6,912 bases of DNA from an uncultured Rhodospirillales bacterium (lineage in GTDB: Bacteria; Pseudomonadota; Alphaproteobacteria; Acetobacterales; Acetobacteraceae). Numbering within the stretch: position 1 is the stretch's first letter; each line of letters opens with the position of its first letter. Both the position numbers and the translations under genes were made by a program. The notes beneath the pieces are model-generated. The model was not told the origin of the DNA and did no database searches. It worked only from the letters and a program-made list of their open reading frames with translations. Positions 6,851 through 6,912 of this stretch are shown piece after piece. Location: NCBI GenBank assembly GCA_903928045.1, contig CAIYPH010000057.1:1-6912 (forward strand), read 5' to 3'.

Positions 6851-6912
6851 GGCGTTGCCCGCCTTGAGCCGTTAGGCTCGGGGTGTCGAATCCTCAAAGG
6901 AGAGCAACGCCA
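6851..6912 (+). promoter_or_regulatory. Structured leader with Shine-Dalgarno for a gene starting at or just past the window edge
   Basis: AAAGGAGAG (6896-6904) is a good Shine-Dalgarno, and the final base A6912 sits at the right distance to be the A of an ATG, though the next bases are not visible. Around it, GGCGTTGC (6851-6858) pairs exactly with GCAACGCC (6904-6911), directly before the presumed start. Inside, 6862-6870 pairs with 6875-6883 around a GTTA loop (nine pairs, two of them G-U). Alternatively, CCTTGAG (6862-6868) can pair with CTCAAAGG (6893-6900, one bulged A), covering the Shine-Dalgarno. The pairings are exact in the sequence, but control of translation by them is inference. 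Confidence 0.45.

Noticed and set aside
6875..6897. tRNA T-arm-like string (GTCGAATCC) in the right-edge region
   Set aside because: The closing G53-C61 pair and T54 are missing, and no acceptor, D or anticodon arms can be built around it.
6628..6897. 89-codon minus-strand open frame over the palindrome region
   Set aside because: It runs across two strong inverted repeats and the hydrolase 3' end, has no recognisable motif, and has no convincing ribosome site.

Overview
The window reads as GC-rich alphaproteobacterial chromosome, most likely Acetobacteraceae or a nearby Rhodospirillales lineage. This rests on strong G/C third-position bias, a his gene order (hisB, small ORF, hisH, ORF, hisA, hisF, hisE, HIT gene) resembling the one described for Azospirillum brasilense, and an A/T-rich palindrome of a kind I recall from intergenic regions of that group. 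The taxonomic call is inference; no rRNA or other marker is present.

Positions 1-4104 hold the distal part of a histidine biosynthesis operon, all on the + strand: the C-terminal half of hisB (cut by the window edge), a small DUF2628-type membrane protein, hisH, a GNAT acetyltransferase, hisA, hisF and hisE. From hisB to hisA every junction is a 1- or 4-base stop/start overlap, which implies translational coupling. A 141-base gap then separates hisA from hisF, and hisE starts 10 bases after hisF from a near-perfect Shine-Dalgarno. Together the genes supply HisE (PR-ATP pyrophosphohydrolase), HisA (ProFAR isomerase), HisH/HisF (IGP synthase) and HisB (IGP dehydratase). hisG, hisI, hisD and hisC are not in the window. 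A HIT-family nucleotide hydrolase gene (4162-4539) follows hisE, as in A. brasilense.

Positions 4657-6704 hold a separate two-gene unit: a luciferase-like (LLM) flavin-dependent monooxygenase of 421 residues and an alpha/beta hydrolase of 261 residues, joined by an ATGA overlap. They look like an oxidation-then-hydrolysis pair of unknown substrate.

Positions 6705-6912 carry no gene but are dense in inverted repeats: a 12-13 bp perfect hairpin just after the hydrolase (likely terminator), an 11-bp-arm A/T-rich palindrome, and a structured leader ending in a good Shine-Dalgarno. The last base of the window may be the A of the next gene's ATG.

The most unusual items are the HisE protein with a histone-H1-like tail of nine KKxxx pentapeptides, the two non-histidine genes embedded in the his operon, and the structured leader at the right edge. 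I see no CRISPR array, prophage, toxin-antitoxin locus, tRNA or rRNA.
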